64,000 nt of DNA from Brenneria goodwinii. Its GTDB lineage: Bacteria; Pseudomonadota; Gammaproteobacteria; Enterobacterales; Enterobacteriaceae. Position numbers and translations under genes: made by a program. Where the stretch lies: positions 496,001-560,000 of the forward strand of contig NZ_CP014137.1 of assembly GCF_002291445.1 (NCBI RefSeq), in the 5' to 3' direction. The notes beneath the pieces were generated by a model. The model saw nothing but the letters and a program-made list of their open reading frames with translations, did not search any database and was not told where the DNA came from. Positions 34,027 through 43,761 of the stretch are shown here, piece after piece; the first letter of the stretch is position 1, and every line of letters begins with the position of its first letter.

Positions 34027-35850
34027 TCAGTTCTCCAGGCCTTCAGCCAGACCGGTACCGGAAATCTTCTGGATCAGTACCGTTCCGGCCCATGAAATCA
34101 GCGCGATCATTAACACCACGGCGTTGGCCGCCTGCTGGTAGTTGTAATCAATCAAGCGCAGGGAATAGGTGGTGAGGACGTCAGTGGCGGGGATCGCCAG
34201 GATAATGAACAGGCTGACGCCTTTAATTCCTGAAATAAACGGCAGCAGAATGCCGGTAGTCAGCGGCGCCGCCTGAATGGGGATCACAATGCGTCCGATA
34301 CGGGTAAACCAGCCGGCACCGGCGATCCGCGCGGCTTCTTCCGGCTCTTTGCCTAGCTGGGTCATGGCGGCGATGCCCGAACGGCTGGCATACGGCATTT
34401 TTTCCGCGATCAGCGCAATCACCAGTATCAGGGGCGTGCCATACAGCGCGGGCACCGGGCCGCGTGCGACCGCAAACAGAGACAGGAAGGCGGCGGCAAA
34501 CGCAATGCCGGGAACCAGATAAGGCAGGAAGGTAATCTGGCGAAGAAATCCCCCGACCCAGCGGATAGAACAGCGCATCACCGCATAGCCGACCAGCAGG
34601 CCCAGCACGCCCGAAGCGAGTGAGGCGGAGCCGACGATAATGACGGTATTCCATACCGCGCGCCAGAAATCAGGGGTGATCAAAATCCCGTTGTGCAGGG
34701 CGACCGTATCCAGATTATGACCAATCCAGAAGTCAAAGGTGAAGTTATCGGCGCTAAAGCGGCCGGGCAGCTTCATGATGGTGGAAAAGAACAGGGTAAG
34801 CAGCGGAATAACCACGCCCAGCAGCACGAAAACAAGCGCGATGCCGGACGTGGCGAAACGCCAGCGGCCAAGCTGACGACGGCGATCCATCCCGCCTTTG
34901 CCGCTCACGGTTACGAAACGTTTGGCTTCGCGCAGCATGCGCATATCCAGCAGCAGCGTGATCATGCCCATCAGCATGATTACGGCGGCGATCACCGCGG
35001 CGACTCCGGTCTGGCGCGATCCCAGCGCGCGGTACAAACCGGTGGACAGCGTATCGAAGTGTACGGGTAAACCGAGGATATAGGGGATGGCGAACTCGCC
35101 GATGCAGTCGGCGAAAATCAGCAGGGCGGCCGACAGCAGGGCCGGACGGACCAACGGCACAACGATGCGAAACGCGATGATCTTACGCGATGCGCCGAGT
35201 ACCCGCGCGCAGTCTTCCAACTGGGTATCCATTCTTTTCAGCGCGTTGCCCACGATCAGGATAACCAGCGGCGCATAGTGGAGCACCATAATCGACACAA
35301 TCGGAAAGTAGCCATATGCCAGCCAGTCCGGGGTATGGAAGCCGAGCGTTTCCAGCCAGCCGGGTTGGCCGCCCACAGTATGGTTTTTAAAGAGGGTGGT
35401 CCAGGCCAGGGCGAAGGTCCAGGATGGCAGCATGAACGGCACAATCAACGCGGTGGCGAACCATTTCCGCCCGGCCATATCGGTACGGTTGACCAGCCAG
35501 GCCAGGGTGACGCCGATGACCAGTGCGCCGAATACGGTACTGGCCGCCAGCGCCAGGGTATTGATCAGCGGCGTCCACAGCAGCAGCTCTGACATGCGCG
35601 ACGTCAGCGTGCGCAGCAGATAGTAGTCGGTAAAGGCGCCTTCGGCGGCGTGTACGCGCGCGCTATCGCCGTTTTGCACCACGATGGCGTCAAGCAGAAT
35701 GGATAATACCGGCGCCAGAATAATCCAGGTGAACAGCAATATCAGCACGATACCGATGAGGTTCGCCGGCTCGTGGCGCGCGATGGCAAACCGGTGTCGT
35801 AGCCTGTACCACCATGAAGGTTCTACCTGGTTAATTGCTTCGGATGTCAC
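34027..35850 (-). CDS. ABC transporter fused double permease (AfuB/FbpB type)
   Basis: A 607-residue inner-membrane protein with two tandem permease halves, each carrying the EAA loop (first: LEDCARVLGASRKIIAFRIVVPL; second: PEEAARIAGAGWFTRIGRIVIPI). It has about 12 membrane helices. I choose the GTG start (VTSEAINQ) with AAGAGA upstream; the longer frame has no ribosome site. It is first in the operon. Similar fused permeases occur in the Afu/Fbp and phosphonate-type importers. The promoter must lie between it and the MITE-like element at 36 kb. Confidence 0.9.
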   Translation of the reverse strand: MTSEAINQVEPSWWYRLRHRFAIARHEPANLIGIVLILLFTWIILAPVLSILLDAIVVQNGDSARVHAAEGAFTDYYLLRTLTSRMSELLLWTPLINTLALAASTVFGALVIGVTLAWLVNRTDMAGRKWFATALIVPFMLPSWTFALAWTTLFKNHTVGGQPGWLETLGFHTPDWLAYGYFPIVSIMVLHYAPLVILIVGNALKRMDTQLEDCARVLGASRKIIAFRIVVPLVRPALLSAALLIFADCIGEFAIPYILGLPVHFDTLSTGLYRALGSRQTGVAAVIAAVIMLMGMITLLLDMRMLREAKRFVTVSGKGGMDRRRQLGRWRFATSGIALVFVLLGVVIPLLTLFFSTIMKLPGRFSADNFTFDFWIGHNLDTVALHNGILITPDFWRAVWNTVIIVGSASLASGVLGLLVGYAVMRCSIRWVGGFLRQITFLPYLVPGIAFAAAFLSLFAVARGPVPALYGTPLILVIALIAEKMPYASRSGIAAMTQLGKEPEEAARIAGAGWFTRIGRIVIPIQAAPLTTGILLPFISGIKGVSLFIILAIPATDVLTTYSLRLIDYNYQQAANAVVLMIALISWAGTVLIQKISGTGLAEGLEN

Positions 35851-36050
35851 GTGGCGTATCTCTTTTCTGGTTTCAAACAGAAAAGGACTATATCGGGGCT
35901 TTATTACGGTTCGGTGATCGCTTTGCACATATGTGCAATTATTTTTTTATTCGGTTTTGGGCTACTTGGACGCAGGAGAATTATCAGTATTTTGCGCCAA
36001 TACCACGCGGCGGCGGAGTGAATCGATTACCCTCACCTGGTCTAACCCCC

Positions 36051-36417
36051 CTTGTCAGGGCAGTCTCTTAGTCACATATACTGTTAACGGTATATGTGAG
36101 TTCAGCGCTATTTCGTGCGCGAAAAGAAAGGGGTTTTTATGCCGCGTCGAAGCACGCGCCCGACGCAGGGCGCTCAGTCGCCGCAGCCCTGCGAACCCTG
36201 GCTATCGGCTGAAATTATGCCGCTTCGCGGTGCCTTCGGTGCCCATGACCGCTATTCGAGCCACCAGTGACGCGTTCCCGACGCGGCACTGGTTTTCGCA
36301 GCATCCCTGCTGCTCACTCGGCGGTCAAGTTCACCTCAGCATAATTTCTTACGCCGGGTTAAGGGAAAAATTCGTCATGACTCCCTGCATTTGTGACTAA
36401 GAGACAGCTTGTCAGGG
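36051..36417. mobile_element. MITE-like element with Tn5/IS50-type ends and perfect 10-bp target duplication (347 bp)
   Basis: The element proper is 36061-36407. The left end is CAGTCTCTTAGTCACATAT; the right end read inward is CTGTCTCTTAGTCACAAATG. It is flanked by identical 10-mers CTTGTCAGGG (36051-36060 and 36408-36417), proof of transposition. It has no coding capacity. Internal GC-rich hairpins (e.g. CGCAGGGCGCTCAG...CTGCG and the GACGCGTTCCCGACGCG region) and the CAGCATAATTTCTTACGCCGG block are shared with the 31.3-kb copy. The target is again a CCCCTTGTCAGGGG hairpin repeat. Confidence 0.9.
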
Positions 36418-36454
36418 GGAGGGGTTAACGATTAAAAACGCGGGGTTTTTCTCC

Positions 36455-36472
36455 CTCCCCTGTGAAGGGGAG
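36455..36472 (-). terminator. GC-rich hairpin after the outer-membrane factor gene
   Basis: CTCCCC and GGGGAG arms with a 6-base loop, located just past the stop of the minus-strand efflux operon. On the minus strand it is followed by AAAAACCCC rather than T, so it is a hairpin repeat of the local CCCCT...AGGGG type that may protect the transcript end. Confidence 0.45.
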
Positions 36473-36491
36473 ATGCCGCCGCTCAGCCATT

Positions 36492-38030
36492 CTAGCTGAC
36501 GGCCGGACCGAACACCGGATAGTCGGGCAACTGAACCTGCTGATAGGGTTCCCAGCCGCCGCCCAGCGCCTTATACAAGGCGACCAGATCCAGGCTGCAC
36601 TGTACGCGCGCCAGCATAGCCTGCTGTTTCGCCTGCGAGAGTTGGCGCTGCGCGTCCAGCGCGTCGATAAACGACGACAGTCCCTTGCGGTAGCCGTCGG
36701 TGGCCAGTTCGAATGCGTTTTGCAACGCGGCGACGGTGCGATCGAGCTCTTCCACCTGTTGCTGATCGGTGCGGTAGCTGACTAGCGCGTTTTCCACATC
36801 TTGCAACGCGGTCAACACCGTCTGGCGATAGCCCAGCGCCGCGCTGGCCTGCTCCGCCCGCGCCAGCTTGACGCCGGAGACTAACCGGCCGCCCTGAAAT
36901 ATCGGGATCGAAACGGAAGGGCCGAAGCTATAGAAATGGCTGCTCCAGTTATCCAGATAGCTGGCGTCGGTATTACGCACGCCGAACTGACCGGTGAGCG
37001 ACAGATCAGGGAACAGCTGCGCGATGGACACGCCGATATTGGCGGTCGCGGCATGCAGTTGTGCTTCCGCTTCACGCACGTCCGGCCTGCGTCTGGCCAG
37101 CATCGAAGGCACGCCTACCGGCACGGCTTTGGGCAGCGACGGCAGGGATTTATCCGCCGCCAGTTCGCCGTCAAGCGCGCCGGGAACCCGGCCGACCAGC
37201 ACCGCCAGGCCGTTCATCGCCTGGCGTATCTGCGCCTGATACTGCGGCAGCTGCGCGCGTAGCGAACCGAGTTGGGCGCGGGCATTTTCCACGTCCATCT
37301 GCGGCGCCAGACCGTTGCGTTGCCGGCTTTGGGTCAGATCCAGCGTTTGTTGCGCGATCGCAATCTGGGCTTCAAGCGTCTGGCTGGTGGATTGCGCGCC
37401 GCGCAACTGCAGATAGGTTCTGGCGGCTTCCGCCTCTAATGAGACCAGCGCGTCATTACGGCTTTCAATCGATTGCTGCTGTTGGGCGTCCGCCATTTCA
37501 ACCTGACGCCGGACTTTACCCCACAAATCCAGCTCCCAGACGGCGTCGAAGCTGCCCTGATACAGCCCGACCGGCTGGGTCAGACTATCGAGGGCCGAGT
37601 GCAGCTCTGGGGCGGATTGATCCACCTGGTTGTAGACATGGTGCGACTCCAGCAGCCCCTTAAGACCCAACTGCTGACGCTTTGCCGACGCGCCGCCGTC
37701 GACCGACGGCAGCCAGGCGCCGCGCGCCTGATTGAGCTGCTGACGCGAACCGGCAATACGCAGCACCGCCTGTTGCAGGGTCAGGTTGCCGGCGATGGCC
37801 CGCTCGATCAGGCTGTCGAGTTGCGGATCGTTAAACGATTTCCACCAGTTGGGGTCGGTGGCCGCCGCCAGCGGTTTTGACGCGCCGTCCGATGCGATGT
37901 CATTGAACTTGCCTGGCGTGGCGGGCGTTGGCGCTTGATAATCGGGCCCGACCGAACAGGCCGACAGCGTTAGTAAGGCCGCCATCAACATGCCGGATCG
38001 TGAATATGAAAATGACGGAGAAACCCTCAT
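36492..38030 (-). CDS. Outer-membrane efflux lipoprotein (NodT/OprM family)
   Basis: A 512-residue TolC-like outer-membrane factor. It is a lipoprotein by its LSAC lipobox (Cys at about 25) after MRVSPSFSYSRSGMLMAALLT. Paired OEP repeats follow (e.g. EAQLHAATANIGVSIAQLFPDLSLTGQFG and SVSIPIFQGGRLVSGV). It forms the outer-membrane channel for the EmrAB-type pump encoded upstream; it starts one base after that gene's end. Start chosen to give a short lipoprotein signal; a longer frame upstream has no ribosome site. Confidence 0.9.
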   Translation of the reverse strand: MRVSPSFSYSRSGMLMAALLTLSACSVGPDYQAPTPATPGKFNDIASDGASKPLAAATDPNWWKSFNDPQLDSLIERAIAGNLTLQQAVLRIAGSRQQLNQARGAWLPSVDGGASAKRQQLGLKGLLESHHVYNQVDQSAPELHSALDSLTQPVGLYQGSFDAVWELDLWGKVRRQVEMADAQQQQSIESRNDALVSLEAEAARTYLQLRGAQSTSQTLEAQIAIAQQTLDLTQSRQRNGLAPQMDVENARAQLGSLRAQLPQYQAQIRQAMNGLAVLVGRVPGALDGELAADKSLPSLPKAVPVGVPSMLARRRPDVREAEAQLHAATANIGVSIAQLFPDLSLTGQFGVRNTDASYLDNWSSHFYSFGPSVSIPIFQGGRLVSGVKLARAEQASAALGYRQTVLTALQDVENALVSYRTDQQQVEELDRTVAALQNAFELATDGYRKGLSSFIDALDAQRQLSQAKQQAMLARVQCSLDLVALYKALGGGWEPYQQVQLPDYPVFGPAVS

Positions 38031-38031
38031 G

Positions 38032-39600
38032 TCAGTGTGCTCCTGCACTGCCCTTGCTCTTGATCGGCGCAAGCAGTAAACAAAAAGGAATAAGAAGCAG
38101 GGCGATAATACTCAGACCCTTGAAAACGTCGATGTAGGCAAGCATGCGCGCCTGAACGATCATCTCTTTATACATTTGGCCGGTGGCGAGGGTGACGGGG
38201 TCGCCCGCCATTGTGGAAAAGTCCCTGATCGCTTGCGCCCAGCGTTCAATCGTCTGGTTGAACGGTTCGTTCAGCGCGGACATGTTATGCACCATATTGG
38301 CGCTGTGCACCTGCTGTCGTTCGGTAAGCATCGCCGTGGACAGCGAAATGCCGATCGATCCCGCCACGTTGCGGCACATGGTGAACAGGGCCGAGGCATC
38401 TGCATTCAGCCGTCGCGGAATGGTGACGAACGCGATGGTGGTCAGCGGCACAAACAGGAAGCCGAGCCCGATGGTTTGCGCGCTGCGCATCAATACCAGC
38501 GTGGTGAAATCGATATTCGGTGCCAACTGGGACGAATAGACGAAAGAGGCGGCCAGCGTGGCGAAGGCGCTGGCGATCATCCAGCGCGTCTGCACCAGCG
38601 GCATGAGTTTTAACGCGATCGGGATCGTCAATACCACCAGTACGGCGCCCGGTGAAAGGATCATCCCCGACCAGGTGGCGGTGTAGCCTAAATCCTGCTG
38701 CGCCAACTGCGGGATCACCACCGCGCTGGCGTACAGGATCATCGCCATGCCCGCCATCAGCACGCTGGACGCCGCAAAGTTGCGGTCTTTCAGGCAGTAA
38801 AGATCCACCACCGGTTTTTTGGCGTACAGCAGCCAATAGACCGCCCCGACCAGACCAATGGCCGTCAGTACGGCGAAGGTGATAATAAAGTTGGAATGGA
38901 ACCAGTCGTCATCTTCACCGCGATCGAGCATCACCTGCAGACAGCCCAGTCCGAGAGTCAGCAAGCCGATACCGATATAGTCGATGCTTAACTTACCCTT
39001 CGCCATCTTGCGTTCCCACGGCGGATCTTCAAGCAACTGGTAGATGGCCAGCACGCTGAAAATGCCGACCGGGATATTGATGAAGAACACCCAGCGCCAG
39101 CTATAGTTATCGGTGATCCAGCCGCCCAACGTCGGGCCGAGCACCGGGGCGACGATCACCGCGATCGCCGAGAGGCCGAATGCCTTGCCGCGATCTTCCG
39201 GTTTAAAATAATCCAGCAGCACCGACTGTTGCACCGGCTGCAGACCGCCGCCGAAAAAGCCCTGCATCACCCGGAACAGAATGATCTGCCACAGCTCCGT
39301 GGCGATGCCGCAAAGAAAGGAGCAGACGGTGAACATCACAATACAGATTAGAAAGAATTGCTTGCGGCCGAACACCCGGCTCAGAAATGCCGAAATGGGC
39401 AGCACAATGCCGTTGGCGACCAGATAAGAGGTCAGCACCCAGGTGGATTCGTCATAGCTGGAGGAGAGGGAACCGGCGACGTGCGGCAGGGCGACGTTAA
39501 CGATGGTGGTGTCCAGGATTTCCATGAACACCGCAAGCGTAACCGTAATGGCCACCAGCCAGGGGTTGCCGGCCGGCCGCCAGCTCTGGCTCTGGCTCAT
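38032..39600 (-). CDS. EmrB/QacA-type MFS drug exporter (DHA2, 14 TM)
   Basis: A 522-residue exporter with family motifs: LDTTIVNVALPHVAGSL in helix 1, SYLVANGIVLPISAFLSRVFGRK (motif A-like) and APVLGPTLGGWI (motif C) after helix 5. It is the inner-membrane, proton-driven component of a tripartite pump. Its start overlaps the stop of the EmrA-like gene by four bases. Substrates are probably hydrophobic toxins such as plant phenolics, an inference from family and likely habitat. Confidence 0.92.
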   Translation of the reverse strand: MSQSQSWRPAGNPWLVAITVTLAVFMEILDTTIVNVALPHVAGSLSSSYDESTWVLTSYLVANGIVLPISAFLSRVFGRKQFFLICIVMFTVCSFLCGIATELWQIILFRVMQGFFGGGLQPVQQSVLLDYFKPEDRGKAFGLSAIAVIVAPVLGPTLGGWITDNYSWRWVFFINIPVGIFSVLAIYQLLEDPPWERKMAKGKLSIDYIGIGLLTLGLGCLQVMLDRGEDDDWFHSNFIITFAVLTAIGLVGAVYWLLYAKKPVVDLYCLKDRNFAASSVLMAGMAMILYASAVVIPQLAQQDLGYTATWSGMILSPGAVLVVLTIPIALKLMPLVQTRWMIASAFATLAASFVYSSQLAPNIDFTTLVLMRSAQTIGLGFLFVPLTTIAFVTIPRRLNADASALFTMCRNVAGSIGISLSTAMLTERQQVHSANMVHNMSALNEPFNQTIERWAQAIRDFSTMAGDPVTLATGQMYKEMIVQARMLAYIDVFKGLSIIALLLIPFCLLLAPIKSKGSAGAH

Positions 39601-40730
39601 TCCACCGTCACCCTGGGCTCAACCGACAGGCCCAACGGCAGCGGTTTATCCACGTCCAGTCCCTTATCGATGACAATTTTCACCGGCACGCGCTGCACGA
39701 TTTTCACATAGTTACCGGTGGCGTTTTCGGCTGGGAAGGCGGAAAAACGCGAGCCAGACCCCATCTGAATACTGTCCACGTGGCCCTGTAATTTCATCTC
39801 CGGCCAGGCATCAACGGAGATGTCAACTTTGTCGCCCGGCCGCATCCGTTGCAATTGCGACTCTTTAAAGTTCGCGTTGATCCATACCGCCGGCGAAACC
39901 AGCGAGAACAGCGAACTGCCCGCCTGCACCAGGCTGCCGACCTGCACGTTACGCCGGGTGATAAAGCCGTCGTAAGGAGCGCGCACTTCGGTGTAGTCGA
40001 GGTTGAGATTCGCGGTATTAAGCTGCGCTTGCGCCTGTTGCACCTGCTGTTGACACGCTTCAACGGCGGTTTCCTGCTGGCGGATTTGCAACGCGATCTG
40101 CGAGGCGATCTCCACCTGCGCTTTGGCGTTTTCCAGTTCGGCCCGCGCGCTTCTTAACTGCGCGCTGGCCGCATCGATATTGCGTTGCGATGTGGCGCGT
40201 GGATCCACCCCCCGCTGCCGTTTGTCGTCCTCCTGCGCGTTGAGAAAATTGGCCTGCGCTTTCGCCAACTGAGCCAGCGCCTGATCTTTTTGCGCCGGAT
40301 ACTGAACCTTGGCAAGATCCAGCGCCGCCTGCGACTGATGTAGCTGCGCGATAGCCAGCCCCAACTGGGCCTGGGCCTGATCGCGCTGGGCGGTGTTGTC
40401 GCGCGGGTCGATCACCATTAACAGATCGCCCTGTTTCACGCGCTGGTTATCTTTCACCAACAGTTGGGTGACGTAGCCCGATGTTTTTGGCGCGATGGTA
40501 ACCGCATCGGATTCGGTAAAGGCGTCGTCGGTGGTTTCAATGTTGCGCGTGGTCAGCCAGAACCATAGCGCCGCGATCAGCATAATCACCACCACTATCG
40601 CGAGGATAATCAGGGGTTTTTTGCCAGGACTTCGGCGTTCGGATGGTTCGTTGTCTGGATTATTTTGCTGCTGGTTGCCATCTTGATGACGCAGGTCATC
40701 CTCTGACGGTGAAATCGATTGATTAGCCAT
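39597..40730 (-). CDS. EmrA/HlyD-type membrane fusion protein
   Basis: A 377-residue periplasmic adaptor. It has a cytoplasmic N-terminal tail rich in Asn/Gln, one membrane helix (LIILAIVVVIMLIAALWFWL), a lipoyl/barrel half (TIAPKTSGYVTQLLVKDNQRVKQGDLL), a long coiled coil with Gln/Ala repeats, and a beta-barrel end. It is first of the three-gene efflux operon. I choose MANQSISPSED as start; a second ATG three codons upstream is possible. Confidence 0.92.
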   Translation of the reverse strand: MANQSISPSEDDLRHQDGNQQQNNPDNEPSERRSPGKKPLIILAIVVVIMLIAALWFWLTTRNIETTDDAFTESDAVTIAPKTSGYVTQLLVKDNQRVKQGDLLMVIDPRDNTAQRDQAQAQLGLAIAQLHQSQAALDLAKVQYPAQKDQALAQLAKAQANFLNAQEDDKRQRGVDPRATSQRNIDAASAQLRSARAELENAKAQVEIASQIALQIRQQETAVEACQQQVQQAQAQLNTANLNLDYTEVRAPYDGFITRRNVQVGSLVQAGSSLFSLVSPAVWINANFKESQLQRMRPGDKVDISVDAWPEMKLQGHVDSIQMGSGSRFSAFPAENATGNYVKIVQRVPVKIVIDKGLDVDKPLPLGLSVEPRVTVE

Positions 40731-41361
40731 AGTTCTCATCGTTATACGACGGACTCAAGCCGAGTCCTCTAAATTAACGCTGCTATTTGAGACGGATAAC
40801 TCATCCGGCATCACCAGGTATAACTGATTGCGGACTGATGTGACTTGTATAGCTTGCGCCGTCTTAATCTCTAATAGCGCTCAAACGCACCTTCCGGCTT
40901 TATCTCTCACCGATGGTATTTTCGACCATATGACTAACGGGCCGGTCAATCAAGGTATGACCAGGTAAATGACTGGTAAGAAAATGAAACGATAAACGGC
41001 AAAATGTTTTTCCCGAGTTCATTCGATATCACGGGTTTCGGGCGGTTTTATCGGCGCGTATCCGAGGCGGGAGTCCCGGCGCGCCGGTTATATGAAGCGG
41101 TAATGTCGGCCGCTTGCCGATAGGCATGAGATCGCGGGGGGATAGGGAAAATAACGACATGGTTTGTAACGGTATTCTTTATTCTCTTCGATCCAATGGC
41201 GCGTTGGTTTATATGCGATGACCACGTTGACCGTATGGCAGGAACGGGCGCGCACGGGTTAATGCCATTTCTCTATATATTATTTTTTTTGGTTATTTGC
41301 TGGATGGAAGGGAGAGGGGAATACTTTATCTTCCATATAGTTTGAATGCGATCGATTTACT
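40731..41361. promoter_or_regulatory. Intergenic region between the efflux operon and the YeeE-type gene
   Basis: About 630 bases without a gene. From 40925 to 40980 there is a cluster of similar motifs, CATATGACTAA, GGTCAATC, GGTATGACCAGG and AATGACTGGT, partly as inverted pairs. They could be operator sites for an unlinked regulator of the divergent efflux genes. A T-rich stretch at 41275-41292 precedes the YeeE-type gene. No promoter is certain. Confidence 0.35.
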
Positions 41362-42416
41362 ATGCTGCAAATGATTTTCACCGGGCTGTTATGCGGCGCT
41401 CTGCTTGGCTTTGTCATGCAACGAGGCAGATTCTGCCTTACCGGCGGTTTTCGTGATATGTACATTGCCAAAAATAACCGTATTTTTTACGCCTTGTTAA
41501 TCGCCATCTCTATTCAGAGCATCGGGGTTTTCGCCTTAATCGCCACAGGGCAGTTGAACTATGATGCCGGCGCTTTTCCCTGGTTTGGCACCATTGTGGG
41601 CGGTTATGTCTTCGGCATCGGCATTGTGATGGCCGGCGGTTGCGCCACCGGTACCTGGTATCGCGCCGGTGAAGGGCTGATCGGTAGTTGGATTGCGCTG
41701 TTTGCCTATATGCTTGCCAGCGCCGTTATGCGATCCGATCATCTGGCCGCGTTCAATCGGCAGATAAAGTCCCTGAGCACGGAGCATACTCTATCGCCGC
41801 TACGTTTGGCCTGTCGCCGTGGCCGTTTATCGCGCTGCTGGTCGTAGTGACCCTCTGGCTGGTGGCGAAAGAGCTGAAAAAACCGAAGCTGAAGATTGCT
41901 TCTTTGCCGCCGAAGAAGTCGGGCCTTGCGCATCTGTTATTTGAAAAACGCTGGCATCCGTTTGCCACCGCCGTTCTCATTGGCCTTATCGCGCTGCTCG
42001 CCTGGCCGCTCAGCGCCGCCACCGGACGTGTTTTCGGCTTAGGCATTACCGCGCCCAGCGCCAATATTCTGCAGTACCTGGTAGTGGGTGACGACAAGTT
42101 TCTCAATTGGGGCGTGTTCCTGGTGCTGGGGATTTTCCTCGGCGCGTTCATTGCCGCGAAAGGCAGCCGGGAGTTTCGTATCCGCGCCGCCGATGCCGCC
42201 ACCTCGGTACGCAGTTTTATCGGCGGTATCCTGATGGGATTCGGCGCCAGCATTGCGGGCGGATGCTCTATCGGCAATGGTCTGGTGATGACCGCCATGA
42301 TCACCTGGCAGGGCTGGGTTGGGCTAACGTTTATTATCCTGGGCGTATGGACCGCGTCATGGTATCTGTTTGTCCGTCCAAAACGCCAGACGCGCCTGCA
42401 AACCGTGTCTGTCTGA
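41362..42416 (+). pseudogene. YeeE/YedE-family (TsuA-like) transporter, broken by a frameshift
   Basis: Two overlapping frames together give one about 350-residue membrane protein of the YeeE/YedE (DUF395) family. The first frame covers MLQMIFTGLLCGALLG through AVMRSDHLAAF; the second resumes at AYSIAATFGLSPWPF and runs to the normal end. The switch, between about 41755 and 41787, equals loss of one base. Conserved Cys motifs are otherwise intact: RGRFCLTGGFRD, AGGCATGTWYRAGEG and AGGCSIGNGL. In TsuA such cysteines pass thiosulfate across the membrane. The break may be real or a sequencing error. Confidence 0.8.
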
Positions 42417-42434
42417 TCAGTAATTGGGGTTGTT

Positions 42435-42659
42435 ATGATTAAAAAACTTGATGTGGTAAACCAGGTCTGTCCGTTTCCGCTTATCGAAGCGCAGGCGGCG
42501 ATGGCGGAATTGCAGTCCGGCGATGAATTGGTGATTGATTTCGACTGCACCCAGGCAACGGAGAGCATTCCGCTCTGGGCGGCGGAAGAGGGACATACCG
42601 TTTCCGATTATCAGCAGGTCGGCGACGCGCAATGGAGCATCACGGTGAAGAAAGGCTGA
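42435..42659 (+). CDS. TusA/YeeD-family sulfur-carrier-like protein
   Basis: A 74-residue TusA-like protein with the CPxP-type motif at Cys13 (VNQVCPFPLIEAQAAM). YeeD/TsuB partners of YeeE/TsuA use this Cys in thiosulfate uptake, and the YedE-YedF pair is linked to selenium. It lies 18 bases after the frameshifted carrier gene, so the pair is a typical two-gene unit. It is intact itself. Confidence 0.88.
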   Translation: MIKKLDVVNQVCPFPLIEAQAAMAELQSGDELVIDFDCTQATESIPLWAAEEGHTVSDYQQVGDAQWSITVKKG

Positions 42660-42687
42660 TTCGGCTTTCATTCTCAATACAGTGAAA

Positions 42688-42723
42688 ACAACGGGCTGTT
42701 GCGAACGCAATAGCCCGTTGTTG
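42688..42723 (+). terminator. Strong hairpin after the TusA-like gene
   Basis: A stem of about 15 base pairs (AACAACGGGCTGTTGC pairing with GCAATAGCCCGTTGTT, one mismatch) with a very short loop, 28 bases after the stop codon. It is AT-rich at its base on both sides, so it may terminate transcripts in both directions. Confidence 0.8.
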
Positions 42724-42937
42724 CATTGGCGAAGGCATAACCGCCGGCTCCATTCGGCGCGGCGTTGCGATCGCGCCATTTTTTGCCGGTATCTCTTTTC
42801 AATTGTTGTGATAGATTGAAAAAAATACGCTATTAAGTGATGGTATCAGGTAAAGGTTCCGACTACCGGCCCGGTGACGGGATTGAAATGGTTAACATCC
42901 TTCATTTTTATTTCTTTTCATTGGGTTAACTGAATAT

Positions 42938-43711
42938 ATGAGTTATATCAAGGCGCTGAGTATCGGGTTTATCTGTGTGCTGCTGCTATCGTTTTGGCAA
43001 AGTTATGCTAAAGCGACGCAGCGCGGAGAGGCATTAACCGGCCAGAGTTTTTGGCATGCCCGGCGTGATTCCGCGGGGATTGCGCCGGATCCGGTGAAAT
43101 TTCGCCAGACCGCGATAGTGCAAGTCTATGCGGCGCCCACTTACGGCTGGCGCGGCCTGCTGGCGGTTCATCCCTGGATCATCTTCAAGAAGGCTGGCGA
43201 AACCCAATACAGCCGCTACGAGGTCACCCGCTGGGGCGACGATAATGTTATTCGCCGTAACCGTTCGATCCCCGATGGATACTGGTATGGCTCACGGCCT
43301 GAACTGCTGGCGGATCATCGCGGGGCCGAGGCCGAGGCGATGATCCCGCGGATTGAAGCCGCGATCAAAAGCTATCCCTATCCGCACACCTATCGCGTAT
43401 GGCCCGGCCCAAACAGCAATACCTTTATTGCGCATATCGGCAGGGAAGTGCCGGCGTTGAAGCTGGATATGCCGGCTAACGCGATTGGTAAGGATTATCG
43501 GCCGTTAACGCGTCCGATTGGCTTACCCCCCTCCGGCAAAGGCGTGCAGCTATCGCTGCTGGGCGTGCTGGGTTTGACGCTGGGCGTGGAAGAGGGGATT
43601 GAGGTGAATGTCTTGGGGCTCAATGCGGGGGTGGATATTAAATCCCCGGCGTTGCGTTTACCCTTTATTGGCCGGCTTGGCAGCGACAATTTGAAAAAAG
43701 ATGAGGGCTGA
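42938..43711 (+). CDS. DUF3750-family protein
   Basis: A 257-residue protein with an N-terminal membrane or signal segment (about 5-23, ALSIGFICVLLLSFWQSYA). Its periplasmic domain is of the type called DUF3750: VQVYAAPTYGWRGLLAVHPWIIFK, RYEVTRWG, then YPYPHTYRVWPGPNSNTFIAHIGR. The Trp/His-rich pattern looks like an enzyme fold, but no activity is known to me. It stands alone between two terminator-bounded units. Confidence 0.75.
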   Translation: MSYIKALSIGFICVLLLSFWQSYAKATQRGEALTGQSFWHARRDSAGIAPDPVKFRQTAIVQVYAAPTYGWRGLLAVHPWIIFKKAGETQYSRYEVTRWGDDNVIRRNRSIPDGYWYGSRPELLADHRGAEAEAMIPRIEAAIKSYPYPHTYRVWPGPNSNTFIAHIGREVPALKLDMPANAIGKDYRPLTRPIGLPPSGKGVQLSLLGVLGLTLGVEEGIEVNVLGLNAGVDIKSPALRLPFIGRLGSDNLKKDEG

Positions 43712-43761
43712 CGGCGGTGTTTATCAAGCGCAGTGAATAGCCGCCGTCTGTCCATCCGCTC

